A model generated the notes under the pieces. The model searched no databases. It had not been told where the DNA came from and saw only the letters and a program-made list of their open reading frames with translations. A DNA stretch of 64,000 nt from Brenneria goodwinii (lineage in GTDB: Bacteria > Pseudomonadota > Gammaproteobacteria > Enterobacterales > Enterobacteriaceae). The stretch is taken from assembly GCF_002291445.1 (NCBI RefSeq), contig NZ_CP014137.1:806001-870000 (forward strand). The letters are read 5' to 3'. The translations under genes were made by a program, and so were the position numbers. This document shows positions 1-8,731 of the stretch, piece by piece. The number at the start of each line of letters is the position of its first letter. Positions within the stretch are counted from its first letter, which is position 1.

Positions 1-888
1 GGCCTCTTTGGCCAGCAGATTGGCGGCCAGGCTTCCGGTTTCACCGATACCGCCGACATTCAGCGGGTGGTCGGAAATCAGCGTGCCTTTCCCGGCCTGG
101 GTTTCGGCAAAGGGGATGTGGTAACGTTCGGCGAAATCCCGCAGCGCCTGTCCGGCGTCCGAGTATTGGACGCCGCCGCCGCAAATCAGCAACGGTTTGC
201 TTTTACGCAACAGTAATTCCCGCGCCTCGTCCAGCATGTCTGCCGTGGGGAGCCGTCGCTCAATGCGGTGTACCCGTTTTTGGAAGAAGTAATCTGGGTA
301 ATCATAAGCCTCGCCCTGGACGTCCTGCGGCAGAGACAGCGTGACCGCGCCGGTTTCCGCCGGATCGGTCAATACGCGCAAGGCGCTGATGCAGGCGCTC
401 ATCAACTGTTCGGGGCGGGAAATCCGATCCCAATATTTGCTCACGGCGCGAAAAGCGTCGTTGGTGCTGATACTGAGATCGTGGGACTGTTCAATTTGCT
501 GCAGCACCGGATCGGGCTGGCGGGTGGCGTAGACGTCGCCGGGCAGCAGTAGCAGGGGAATGCGGTTGGCGGTGGCGGTGGCCGCCGCCGTAATCATATT
601 GGCGGCGCCGGGACCGACGGAAGAGGTGCAAGCGTATATCTGCCGGCGCAGAGACTGTTTGGCGTAGCCAATGGCCGCGTGGGCCATGCCCTGTTCGTTA
701 CGCCCCTGATGGATGTGAAGTTGTCCGCAATCCTGCTCCAACGCCTGCCCGAGCCCCAGAACATTGCCATGGCCGAAAATAGCAAAAATCCCTTTAATGA
801 ATTTCGTTTCGACGCCGTCAACCTCGATATATTGATTATCTAAGAAACGCACCAGCGCTTGTGCCACGGTTAATCTGATTTTGTTCAT
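1..888 (-). CDS. iolD: IolD, 3D-trihydroxycyclohexane-1,2-dione acylhydrolase (partial)
   Basis: This is the N-terminal 296 codons of the thiamine-diphosphate-dependent enzyme that opens the ring of the inositol breakdown intermediate THcHDO to give 5-deoxyglucuronate. The frame is open to the left edge, so the C-terminal half is missing from the window. Reading from the start I see MNKIRLTVAQALVRFL, then the family-typical HGNVLGLGQAL, a ThDP-fold stretch ending GPGAANMITAAATAT, and IPLLLLPGDV. The ATG at 888 has a GGAAGG ribosome site 6 bases upstream. It is divergent from iolR across about 720 bp, so it probably has its own IolR-controlled promoter. The family usually has about 640 residues. 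Confidence 0.93.
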   Translation of the reverse strand, partial: MNKIRLTVAQALVRFLDNQYIEVDGVETKFIKGIFAIFGHGNVLGLGQALEQDCGQLHIHQGRNEQGMAHAAIGYAKQSLRRQIYACTSSVGPGAANMITAAATATANRIPLLLLPGDVYATRQPDPVLQQIEQSHDLSISTNDAFRAVSKYWDRISRPEQLMSACISALRVLTDPAETGAVTLSLPQDVQGEAYDYPDYFFQKRVHRIERRLPTADMLDEARELLLRKSKPLLICGGGVQYSDAGQALRDFAERYHIPFAETQAGKGTLISDHPLNVGGIGETGSLAANLLAKEA

Positions 889-1611
889 ATTTTCCTTCCA
901 TTACCTCTGACCTGCGGGAGATCCCCCGGCCAGGATAACCGCCGCTCATAAAGGGATCCGCGAAAGATGTAGGGTTATGATGTTGTGATTAATCGGGTGA
1001 TAAAGTCATGGTTGCTATTATAAGGATTCTATTGTTCAAAAAAATGTAAAATAAAATATAAATTTCATTTATGAGATAAGGGTCAAATATTGGAAATTTT
1101 GTTTTCCTTCCCCGTGGAAGGCCTGTGGGAAACGACGTTGCAGGCGTTTTTGTTAATATCATGAAAATTATATATTTTTTTGATCATGCCAGTCGCTTGT
1201 GTCAATGATTTTTGATTATTCCATGGGATAATCAGGGTTATCATACGGAGGTGCTCAACGAAAAATGGAATGTGTTTTTGTTTTTTAATGCGTAGAGAAT
1301 AAATATTTCCATTTTTCACTTGAAATGAAATTTTATTTCTTAAGTTAGGCGATGCCTGATAGATTCCGCGTGTCGGTTTACTCGCGCGGTTGGGGGTTCT
1401 TGGTGAATGAAGGGGAATAAGGGCCGCCAAGGTTGGAGAGAAGCGGACCATGCCTATGGTAGACGCTTTTAGCCAAAACGCATCTTTCGCGCGTACAGTC
1501 TGATGTATGTAATAAAATGACGAGATATTTTCAATAATAGGTTGATTTGAATTTTTCAATCGTAATAATCAGAGTCAGCGCTTTTGCTGAAATTGATGGT
1601 GTGCCGTTTTC
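889..1611. promoter_or_regulatory. iolD-iolR divergent control region
   Basis: This 723-bp gap between divergent genes is AT-rich, and I see no convincing gene in it. It carries the nonamer ATGAAATTT at 1325-1333, inside ATGAAATTTTATTTC, and its reverse complement at 1060-1068. The same nonamer recurs in front of iolB and iolC and between iolC and the next gene. By inference these are IolR operators, and the region holds the promoters of both iolD and iolR. A long reverse-strand open frame at 1083-1559 has no family features and is disregarded. Confidence 0.5.
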
Positions 1612-2475
1612 ATGACAACTTCTTCTTCCCAACTTTCATCACTGCAGGATGATATACGTAACCGCTACGATACGCTCAGTAAGCGTTTGAAGCAGGTGGC
1701 GCGTTATATGCTGGATAATAGCACCAGTATCCCTTTCGATACGATTGCTTCCATTGCTGAAAAAGCTAATGTCCCGCCCTCGACGCTGATTCGTTTCGCC
1801 AATGCGTTCGGGTTTGACGGTTTCAATGAAATGAAACAGGTATTTCGCCAACATATCATGGAAGATACGGTCAGCTATACCGAACGCGCCCGGTTATTCC
1901 GCCAGGGCGCCGGCAAAGAGGCCGATGCGGCGGAAACGCCGATGGAAATACTGAATATGTTCAGCATGGTCAACAGCCTGGCGCTGCAGCAATTGCCGGG
2001 GCAGATCAAAGAAGAAGATTTGTCACGGGCGGTGCAACTCCTGGCTAATGCCAACACCATCTATGTTATCGGGCTGCGCCGCTCTTTTAGTCTCGCCTCT
2101 TACTTGACCTACGCCTTGCGGCATCTGGAGCGTCGCGCTTTTCTTATCGACGGGCTGGGCGGTATGTTTACCGAACAGCTGAGCATGGTGCAGCCCGATG
2201 ACGTGGTGATCGCCATCAGCTATTCGCCGTATGCCCAGGAAGTGGTGGAGCTGGTTTCCATGGGGGCAAAAAGCGGCGCCAAGCAAATTGCCATTACCGA
2301 TAGCCTGGTTAGCCCGCTGGCCGCGTTCAGCGAAGTCTGCTTTGTGGTGCGCGAAGCGCAGGTGGATGGGTTTCGCTCCCAGATCTCTTCCATGTGCCTG
2401 TCCCAGACGCTGATGCTGTCCCTGGCGATGCAAAGCGCCACCCATCTGTCCGACGATAGGCAAACAGCCGGCTGA
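1612..2475 (+). CDS. iolR: RpiR/MurR-family regulator of inositol catabolism (IolR)
   Basis: This 287-residue transcription factor has an N-terminal RpiR helix-turn-helix at about residues 20-80 (IASIAEKANVPPSTLIRFAN, then GFNEMKQ) and a C-terminal SIS sugar-phosphate-binding domain at about 125-265 (YVIGLRRSFSLASYL, VVIAISYSPYAQEV). In enterobacteria such as Salmonella, an RpiR-type IolR represses the iol genes until an inositol-derived phosphate accumulates. Its place among iol genes supports the same role here. The ATG has no strong Shine-Dalgarno sequence, which suits a repressor made at a low level. It is divergent from iolD and convergent with iolB. The family is certain; the target assignment is inferred from context. 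Confidence 0.88.
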   Translation: MTTSSSQLSSLQDDIRNRYDTLSKRLKQVARYMLDNSTSIPFDTIASIAEKANVPPSTLIRFANAFGFDGFNEMKQVFRQHIMEDTVSYTERARLFRQGAGKEADAAETPMEILNMFSMVNSLALQQLPGQIKEEDLSRAVQLLANANTIYVIGLRRSFSLASYLTYALRHLERRAFLIDGLGGMFTEQLSMVQPDDVVIAISYSPYAQEVVELVSMGAKSGAKQIAITDSLVSPLAAFSEVCFVVREAQVDGFRSQISSMCLSQTLMLSLAMQSATHLSDDRQTAG

Positions 2476-2628
2476 TGCCCCGTATAATAGCGTCGGGCGC
2501 GTGCTACGACATAGCATAGAAATAGCGGCATGGTGGCGCCCGAAACTGTCTCTGAGCCCGCATAAAAATGTGACCAAGAGACAGCCCTTGCTAGGGGGAT
2601 AACCTATTAAATACGCGGGATTTTCACC

Positions 2629-2646
2629 CTCCCCTGGGAAGGGGAG
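2629..2646. terminator. Hairpin between convergent iolR and iolB
   Basis: A perfect CTCCCC...GGGGAG stem with a 6-base loop lies in the 231-bp gap where iolR (+) and iolB (-) converge. It has no U-run on either strand, so it may be a weak or Rho-assisted terminator, or part of a short palindromic repeat, and not a textbook intrinsic terminator. Confidence 0.3.
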
Positions 2647-2706
2647 AGTGGGGGTAGAACCAGAAGGTTTGCCATCAAACCATGCCGTTTTAGTCTTCAG
2701 AGGGAA

Positions 2707-3528
2707 CTAAGGCTTCCTGGGATACTCCGCTGAGTTGATCCAGGCATGATCCTTTTCCCAGGTGAACTGCCATTTCCGTACCGGACCGGCCATAACATTA
2801 AGATAATAGCTGTCGTAACCTGCGATAGCGGCCACCGGATGATAACCGCGCGGGACTTTTACCACATCGCGATCGTACACCGGCAAACATTCGTCAAGAG
2901 ATCGGTCATCGGTGTAAACCCGTTGCAGACAAAATCCCTGGGCTGGGTCGAGACGATGATAATAGGTCTCTTCCAGATAGGTTTCATGCGCCGAATTTTC
3001 CGTATCATGCTTATGACTGGGGTAGGAGCTGGTATCGCCTTCCGCGGTAAATACCTCTACCACCAGCAGGCTATCCGCCGGGTCGCTTTCCGGCAGGATA
3101 TTATGAACCAGCCGTTGATTGCGTCCCTTACCCCGTTGTTCTACCCCGATATCATCCGGTGCGATAAGACGCGCCGGTAAATCGCCTTTGCCGGGCGCCC
3201 GGCAAACCGCGAGTTCCAAATCGGTTTTTGCGATGATATGCGCCTGGTCGTGATGAGGTACGTAAACCGAATAGGGCGGTATGCGCTCAAAAGGGCTCAT
3301 GCGTTTGCCGATATCGCTGAATTCGGCATGGCGGGTGGTAATGGAGGCCACCCCAGCCACCAGTACCAGACAAAGCTCCTGATCGCCGCTGTCGAGATCC
3401 AACGTCTGCCCTTTTTTCAGCTGGTAGGCGTCAAAACCGACATAACGCCAGCCGGCATTGGCCGGGGTAATGTGCTGGATACGCCCGCTGGCGTCGCCGG
3501 CATGGTACTTTGATAATAATGTGGTCAC
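2707..3528 (-). CDS. iolB: 5-deoxy-glucuronate isomerase IolB
   Basis: This 273-residue bicupin metalloenzyme converts 5-deoxy-D-glucuronate to 2-deoxy-5-keto-D-gluconate, the step between IolD and IolC. Family marks include the Tyr-rich C-terminal half with SYPSHKHD, ETYYHRLDPAQGF, VPRGYHPVAAIAGYDSYYLNVMAGP and the ending W. The SHKHD and GYHP histidines fit the cupin metal site. The start is GTG at 3528, because AGGAGG sits 5 bases upstream and no better start is nearby. Length is normal for the family. The gene follows iolA on the same strand after 300 bp, a gap that contains a candidate IolR operator, so iolB may be expressed separately from iolA. Confidence 0.93.
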   Translation of the reverse strand: MTTLLSKYHAGDASGRIQHITPANAGWRYVGFDAYQLKKGQTLDLDSGDQELCLVLVAGVASITTRHAEFSDIGKRMSPFERIPPYSVYVPHHDQAHIIAKTDLELAVCRAPGKGDLPARLIAPDDIGVEQRGKGRNQRLVHNILPESDPADSLLVVEVFTAEGDTSSYPSHKHDTENSAHETYLEETYYHRLDPAQGFCLQRVYTDDRSLDECLPVYDRDVVKVPRGYHPVAAIAGYDSYYLNVMAGPVRKWQFTWEKDHAWINSAEYPRKP

Positions 3529-3665
3529 ACAATCCTCCTGTTCAAATCAACGCCACCGCCCCGACGTCCTGATTACGGCCGGCTAAGGCGAATAAGGGAT
3601 CGTGGCGAACGTTGCCGAAAGTTTTATTACCATAGCTTTTTGGAATAAATATTTCAAATTTATTG

Positions 3666-3680
3666 TTATGAAATTTTAAT
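3666..3680. promoter_or_regulatory. Candidate IolR operator upstream of iolB
   Basis: The 15-mer TTATGAAATTTTAAT occurs here, 140 bp upstream of iolB, and again exactly at 8421-8435. The surrounding bases are AT-rich and promoter-like. Assignment to IolR is inferred from recurrence within the iol cluster. Confidence 0.4.
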
Positions 3681-3774
3681 TTAATGAGAGGCGCCGCACA
3701 ATTTTGTTGGATAACCGGAAGTGAAGGAAAAAGGGGACGGCGCGGCTATCGCCATTCTCCAGCCGTTTCGCAAA

Positions 3775-3798
3775 CGGGACAGCCACATGGCTGCCCCG
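3775..3798 (-). terminator. Hairpin downstream of iolA
   Basis: CGGGACAGCCA and TGGCTGCCCCG pair around a 2-base loop with one mismatch, 31 bases after the iolA stop on the reverse strand. Only a short T-stretch follows in that direction, so termination or 3'-end stabilisation is plausible but not certain. Confidence 0.4.
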
Positions 3799-3828
3799 TA
3801 ACGTTGAACCCAACGTCAATAATGCCGA

Positions 3829-5340
3829 TTAAATCGTGCCGTCCCAGGAGTCCACTTTTTCACGTTTACGCTCTTCCTCGTCAAACCAGCGGCTGGTGAC
3901 GCATTTGGTTTCGGTATAAAAGCGCATGCCGTCTTTACCCAGACAATGAAGGTCGCCAAAGAATGAGTTCTTATGGCCCGAGAAAGGGAATACGCCGACC
4001 GGTACCGGAATACCCACATTGATGCCCACCATGCCGCCGTGAGTCCGTTTCTGAAATTCCCGGGCATAATGACCGTTCTGCGTGAAGATCACCGAACCAT
4101 TGGCGAGCGGATTCCGGTTCATGACGCGCAGGCCTTCCTCAAAGTCTTTCACCCGTTTGAAACAGAGAACCGGTCCGAAAATTTCCTCGGTGCCGATGCT
4201 CATCTCCTCGGTTACACGATCGAATAGCGTCGGGCCGACATAATAACCGTTCTCAAAACCTTCCACTTTATAGTCGCGGCCGTCCAGCGCCAGCTCGGCG
4301 CCTTCTTCGATCCCTTTGGTTATCCAATTTTCCACCGACTTTTTATGTTCGGCGGAGATAACCGGCCCCATATCCGTCTCTTTGCGGTAACCCGGTCCTA
4401 CCTTCAGCGTCTGCGCTTTTTGCAAAACGGCCGCAATCAGCCGATCGGCGATCTCTTCCTGGACCACCACCACCGGCAACGCCATGCAACGTTCTCCCGC
4501 GCAGCCGAAGGCGGCATTGATAATGCCTGCCGCGGTACGGGCGATGGGGGCGTCCGCCAGCACCAATGCGTGGTTTTTGGCCTCGCACAGCGCCTGGACG
4601 CGTTTACCGTGCGCCGCCGCTTTGGAATAGACTTGCAGACCCACCGAGGTCGAACCGACAAAAGAGACGCCGTTGACATCGGGGTGCGTCAGGAACAGGT
4701 CGGCCTCGTTGCGCGAACAGGTCACAATATTAATGACGCCGTCGGGCACGCCGGCTTCCTGGTAGAGCTTGGCGATTTCCATACAGGTTATCGGCGTCAT
4801 GCTGGCCGCTTTAATCACCATGGTGTTGCCGGAAGCGATACACAACGGAGCCATCCAGCCCATGGGGATCATGGCGGGGAAATTGAACGGCACGATACCG
4901 GCGAATACGCCGATCGGCTCACGATACAGGGTGGTGTCAATTCCCGCCGAGGCGTCCATCAGGCTTTCACCGGCTAATAATGTCGGAATGGAACAGGCCA
5001 GTTCGGTTCCCTCTTTGGCCTTCAGCACGTCTCCCTGGGCATCGCCCCAGGCTTTGCCGTTTTCCGTGGCGACCAGTTCCGTCAGGCGCTCTTCATGTTT
5101 AATCAGCAGTTCGCGAACCTGGAACATGATCTGCGCGCGTTTAATCGCCGGGGTATTCGACCAGGCCGGGAACGCTTTACGGGCGGCGGCGATAGCGGCG
5201 TTAACTTCATCCTCGGTGCAGCAGGGCGCCTTGGCGATAATTTCGCCGGTGCTGGGGTTATGCACGTCCATAAAGCGGGTCGTTTTGGAATCGAGCCAGC
5301 GACCGTCAACCAAATACTGTAATGTTTTTACTGTAGACAT
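3829..5340 (-). CDS. iolA: CoA-acylating methylmalonate-semialdehyde dehydrogenase IolA/MmsA
   Basis: This 503-residue aldehyde dehydrogenase oxidises malonate semialdehyde (also methylmalonate semialdehyde) to acetyl-CoA (propionyl-CoA) with NAD and CoA, the last step of inositol breakdown. Marks seen are YREPIGVFAGIVPFNFPAMIP, SFVGSTSVG, the catalytic-cysteine segment GCAGERCMALP near residue 284, and EEIFGPVLCFKRV. I choose the ATG at 5340 (MSTVKTLQYL) because GGAG lies 9 bases upstream; an in-frame ATG two codons earlier leaves only 3 bases to that site. It is divergent from iolC across 640 bp and followed by a hairpin. Length matches the family. Confidence 0.94.
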   Translation of the reverse strand: MSTVKTLQYLVDGRWLDSKTTRFMDVHNPSTGEIIAKAPCCTEDEVNAAIAAARKAFPAWSNTPAIKRAQIMFQVRELLIKHEERLTELVATENGKAWGDAQGDVLKAKEGTELACSIPTLLAGESLMDASAGIDTTLYREPIGVFAGIVPFNFPAMIPMGWMAPLCIASGNTMVIKAASMTPITCMEIAKLYQEAGVPDGVINIVTCSRNEADLFLTHPDVNGVSFVGSTSVGLQVYSKAAAHGKRVQALCEAKNHALVLADAPIARTAAGIINAAFGCAGERCMALPVVVVQEEIADRLIAAVLQKAQTLKVGPGYRKETDMGPVISAEHKKSVENWITKGIEEGAELALDGRDYKVEGFENGYYVGPTLFDRVTEEMSIGTEEIFGPVLCFKRVKDFEEGLRVMNRNPLANGSVIFTQNGHYAREFQKRTHGGMVGINVGIPVPVGVFPFSGHKNSFFGDLHCLGKDGMRFYTETKCVTSRWFDEEERKREKVDSWDGTI

Positions 5341-5980
5341 ATCCATTCACTCCATAATTTATTAAAGCTCTCTTTCGTTTGCCAGGCGTCGTCATGCTCA
5401 ACGGCTTATACCTTGGCAGCCATGCGGTCCTGCTGCTTATTTTGAAAATCATTACCTTCGATTTTTTGTCCGGCCGGCCGGCGATCCGGCAGACCTTTCA
5501 TTTACTGGTTTTCACTTTTTTGCCGGGCGGTTGGCTGTCGTTCCGGCTGATGAGATTTTCCGGCGCGCCGTGGCAGGTGCCGCGTTCGGGCAAATGCATC
5601 GCGCTACTGACGACATTATAGAGTTGTAATGTTTTATAAAAACCAATTTTAGAATAAAAATTCTATTTGTGGGAGGTTGATCAAAAAAATGAAATTTCCA
5701 TTCCCAGCGCGTTCCAGTGAATGAAAAAGATCTGATTTTTCATAAAATAATCATATAAAACATTATGTTAATATTGTTTAGCGTATTTTTTTATATTGAG
5801 CCGTGCAATTGCCGGTTTTTTTAATAATGCTGGATATCATTCATTTATAATGAAATAGTCATATAGAGACCATCAACGGCATACATATTGTGAGGGGAAT
5901 TTGTTTTAACGAGATTGAAAATGAAATTTTTATTCCTCATAATGTTCTCAGACTTTTTATTGATAAGGGGACTACACATT
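5341..5980. promoter_or_regulatory. iolA-iolC divergent control region
   Basis: This 640-bp AT-rich gap has no convincing gene. It holds ATGAAATTT at 5689-5697 and 5921-5929, a perfect AGAAT-AAAA-ATTCT palindrome at 5651-5664, and TTCAT-TTATA-ATGAA at 5840-5854. A GGGAGG-like run (5671-5676) precedes no open frame. By inference this region contains separate promoters for iolA and iolC, with several IolR half-sites. Confidence 0.45.
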
Positions 5981-7909
5981 ATGGGTACAGCGCAGCAGCA
6001 AAAGACGCTTGATGTCATTTGCATCGGGCGCATCGCACTCGATTTGTACGGCCAACAAATCGGCTCCCGACTGGAAGATATGACCACCTTTGCCAAATAC
6101 CTGGGCGGATCGTCGGGAAATGTCGCCTATGGCACGGCGGTTCAGGGCCTGAAGTCCGGCATGCTGGCGCGGGTGGGCGACGAGCATATGGGCCGTTTCC
6201 TGCGCGAGGAATTACAGCGCGCCGGCGTGGACACCCGTTACCTCATTACGGACAAAGATCGGTTAACGGCGTTGGTGATTTTAGGCGTAAAAGATCAGGA
6301 AACGTTTCCGTTAATTTTCTACCGCGATAACTGCGCGGATATGGCGCTGAGCCCCGAAGATATCGACGAAGACTACATCGCCTCCAGCCGGGCGGTGGCG
6401 ATAACCGGCACCCATCTTTCCCATCCCAATACCCGCGCCGCGGTGCTCAAAGCGCTGGAGTACGCACAGCGTCATGGTCTGCGCCGGGCGTTGGATATCG
6501 ACTACCGGCCGGTGCTTTGGGGGCTTACCACCCTTGGGGACGGCGAAACCCGCTTTATCTCTTCCGATCGTGTTACCCGTGAATTACAGGACGTTCTGCA
6601 CCATTTCGATTTGATTGTTGGTACCGAAGAGGAATTCCATATTGCCGGCGGCAGTACCGATACGCTGACGGCGCTGCGCAATGTCCGCCGGGTTAGCCAG
6701 GCGACCCTGGTTTGCAAGCGGGGCGCGCAGGGATGCTCGGTATTTGAAGGGGACATCCCGGCCGGTTGGGACGAAGTGGCGCTCTACAGCGGCGTCCGGG
6801 TGGACGTGCTGAATGTGTTGGGCGCGGGCGATGCCTTTATGTCCGGCCTGTTGCGTGGTTATCTCAACGATGAAGGATGGGAACAGGCCTGCCGTTACGC
6901 CAATGCCTGCGGCGCGCTGGTGGTGTCCCGCCACGGTTGTGCGCCGGCGATGCCGACCCGACTTGAACTGGATGACTACCTGTCGCGTGAGAAATCGGTG
7001 CCGCGGCCGGATAAGGATGTGCAGTTGAATCATCTGCACCGTGTGACCACCCGCAAGCAGCAGTGGCCCGAGCTATGCGTGTTCGCATTCGATCACCGCA
7101 AACAATTGGTGGATATGGCCCATGCCGCCGGGCGGGACGCGAGCGATATCCCTCGGCTGAAACTGCTGTTGCTGCAGGGGGCCAAGGCCGCCGCCGCCGA
7201 AGCGGGATTGAAAAATAACAGCGGCATTCTGGCGGACACGACATTCGGCCAGGCGGCCCTTAACGACATCACCGGCCAGGGATGGTGGATAGGGCGTCCG
7301 ATAGAATTGCCGAGTTCGCGGCCGCTGCGTCTGGAACATGGCGATATCGGCTCGCAACTGGTGGGGTGGCCGCAGGAACATGTGGTGAAATGCCTGGTGT
7401 TTTATCATCCCAAAGATAGCGAGGCGATGCGGCTGGAGCAGGAGGCGCTAGTTTCCGAGGTCTATCATGCCTGCTGCCAGTCCGGCCACGAACTGTTGCT
7501 GGAAGTGATCCTACCGGAGGACAACCCGGACCGGGACGAAAAATACTACGGAGAGATTCTGTCGCGCTTTTATGCGCTGGGGATCCAGCCTGACTGGTGG
7601 AAACTGCCGCCGTTGTCTCCGGCTGGCTGGCAGGATATCGGCCAGATTATCGAACGTCATGACAGCTACTGCCGGGGTGTGGTGATTCTGGGGTTGGATG
7701 CGCCGGAAGCCTCCTTGAAAGCGGGTTTCGCCGCCGCGGCAGACGCGCCCTGGGTGAAAGGATTTGCGGTGGGAAGGACGATTTTTGGCGAGCCGGCCAC
7801 TAAGTGGTTCAAGGGCGAGTTGGATGATGATCAAGTGGTCGAGGCGGTGAAACAAAATTTCCTCAAGCTTATCGGTTACTGGCGAATTTATCGTCCCGCA
7901 ACACTCTAA
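5981..7909 (+). CDS. iolC: Fused 5-dehydro-2-deoxygluconokinase / DUF2090 (IolC)
   Basis: The N-terminal half (about residues 10-330) is a PfkB/ribokinase-fold kinase that phosphorylates 2-deoxy-5-keto-gluconate. I see GRIALDLYG, the GGSSGNVAYG substrate loop, and the catalytic/anion-hole segment NVLGAGDAFMSGLLRGY near residue 280. From about residue 345 to the end (642) there is a DUF2090 aldolase-like TIM barrel (CVFAFDHRKQLVDMA, GLKNNSGILADTTFG, WVKGFAVGRTIFGEP), often annotated as the next aldolase step. This fused form is usual in proteobacteria. I start at ATG 5981 (MGTAQQQK), which has AAGGGG 10 bases upstream; an in-frame ATG 22 codons earlier adds only an unlikely hydrophobic leader. 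No separate IolJ aldolase is in the window. Confidence 0.93.
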   Translation: MGTAQQQKTLDVICIGRIALDLYGQQIGSRLEDMTTFAKYLGGSSGNVAYGTAVQGLKSGMLARVGDEHMGRFLREELQRAGVDTRYLITDKDRLTALVILGVKDQETFPLIFYRDNCADMALSPEDIDEDYIASSRAVAITGTHLSHPNTRAAVLKALEYAQRHGLRRALDIDYRPVLWGLTTLGDGETRFISSDRVTRELQDVLHHFDLIVGTEEEFHIAGGSTDTLTALRNVRRVSQATLVCKRGAQGCSVFEGDIPAGWDEVALYSGVRVDVLNVLGAGDAFMSGLLRGYLNDEGWEQACRYANACGALVVSRHGCAPAMPTRLELDDYLSREKSVPRPDKDVQLNHLHRVTTRKQQWPELCVFAFDHRKQLVDMAHAAGRDASDIPRLKLLLLQGAKAAAAEAGLKNNSGILADTTFGQAALNDITGQGWWIGRPIELPSSRPLRLEHGDIGSQLVGWPQEHVVKCLVFYHPKDSEAMRLEQEALVSEVYHACCQSGHELLLEVILPEDNPDRDEKYYGEILSRFYALGIQPDWWKLPPLSPAGWQDIGQIIERHDSYCRGVVILGLDAPEASLKAGFAAAADAPWVKGFAVGRTIFGEPATKWFKGELDDDQVVEAVKQNFLKLIGYWRIYRPATL

Positions 7910-7931
7910 AAGCGGCCGCAATGGCATCTCT

Positions 7932-7961
7932 TTGCGCGGGGCAAATCGTCGTCCCGCGCAA
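7932..7961 (+). terminator. Hairpin after iolC
   Basis: A perfect 9-bp stem, TTGCGCGGG with CCCGCGCAA and a 12-base loop, starts 22 bases after the iolC stop. A C-rich run follows it instead of a U-run, so it is a probable but non-canonical terminator. Confidence 0.45.
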
Positions 7962-8087
7962 TCTCCCCCCCTCTATAGCGCACATCTCTCTTCTATGCTC
8001 GGCTTCTATGGGCTGCCTGCGAAATCGCCATGAAAACAGCGGCGCAATTAGCGTTGTTTTTTAGCTTTAATTTTCTCTGTTGCTATT

Positions 8088-8109
8088 TTATGAAATAATA
8101 ATTTCATAA
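8088..8109. promoter_or_regulatory. Perfect palindrome, candidate IolR operator
   Basis: TTATGAAAT-AATA-ATTTCATAA is a perfect inverted repeat with 9-bp arms and a 4-bp spacer, the most symmetrical copy of the motif shared by the iol gaps. It lies between iolC and the dehydrogenase gene at 8732. Binding by IolR is inferred. Confidence 0.5.
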
Positions 8110-8247
8110 GGCAGCATCACGGTTACCGGCAGATCTATTTTATGCGTGATACACATCAATAAAGGTGAGTGATTCGGTTTCAAGGACGAAAATATCCCCT
8201 CGGCTCCCGCGGGCCGGCGCCATTATGCCGCATGAAACGTGGTATGG

Positions 8248-8397
8248 ATGCTTATCCCGTCGCCGCCAATCCTCGTTGACGCTTTACCGAACCGGCTGAA
8301 AATGGACCTTTTACCCAATACGTTGGAACACGTGTTGCAGTGGCTGGTGAAAGAAGAGTCTAACGTTTCCAATAGTTTGATCTCTCTCTCAAATTAA
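8248..8397 (+). other. Short open frame, possible gene remnant
   Basis: The 822-bp gap between iolC and the dehydrogenase gene at 8732 contains no full gene. This 49-codon frame includes DALPNRLKMDLLPNTLEHV and QWLVKEESNV, which look protein-like (amphipathic, low in rare residues), but it has no ribosome site and I recognise no family. It may be the tail of an eroded gene. The rest of the gap holds two candidate operators and a degenerate intergenic repeat. Confidence 0.2.
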
Positions 8398-8420
8398 AAT
8401 AATTTTTCCATAAATTAATT

Positions 8421-8435
8421 TTATGAAATTTTAAT
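8421..8435. promoter_or_regulatory. Candidate IolR operator, second copy of the 15-mer
   Basis: The sequence is identical over 15 bases to 3666-3680 (TTATGAAATTTTAAT) and lies about 300 bp upstream of the next gene. TATACTCAT and other AT-rich bases follow. Regulation by IolR is inferred from recurrence. Confidence 0.4.
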
Positions 8436-8594
8436 GCATATATACTCATTGCATTAAAGGTGAACGTTCCACCGAAACAATGATTCACGGTTATCTTAAG
8501 GTATCAGTTTATATTTCAATTGGTTGAATGTCGGCGGTGTTAGGTTTCTGATTCCGGGCATATTCAGGCCGGGGAGGTTGACGGTCTGGCGGAG

Positions 8595-8660
8595 TAATAC
8601 CCCAATAGTTCGCGTTGCAGGAAGGTCAGAGCATAGGCGATTTGAAGTATGGCGGGTATA
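8595..8660. repeat. Degenerate enterobacterial intergenic repeat
   Basis: It begins TAATACCCCAATAG, continues GTTGCAGGAAGG and ends TTTGAAGTATGGCGGGTATA. The two ends are imperfect inverted repeats of each other. I recognise it as the short non-coding repeat family with ends like TACCCAATAGATTTCAAG and TTGAAGTATGACGGGTA, which is common between genes of Pectobacterium, Serratia and relatives. Partial copies also occur at 11839-11890 and 12832-12869. Confidence 0.5.
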
Positions 8661-8731
8661 GCGCGTTGAAATCGTGGGGTCAGAATAATCACACCCTTTT
8701 ATGGGATTAATTTTTTATTGTGAGGATCATC

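Noticed and set aside
1083..1559. 158-codon open frame on the reverse strand in the iolD-iolR gap
   Set aside because: It has low-complexity AT-driven composition, no recognisable motif or ribosome site, and lies over the presumed promoters.
5379..5621. 80-codon frame with hydrophobic segments between iolA and iolC
   Set aside because: It has no ribosome site and no family features, and it occupies the divergent control region.
5666..5688. Possible CRP site TGTGGGAGGTTGATCA before iolC
   Set aside because: The right half does not fit TCACA, so the match is too weak to list.
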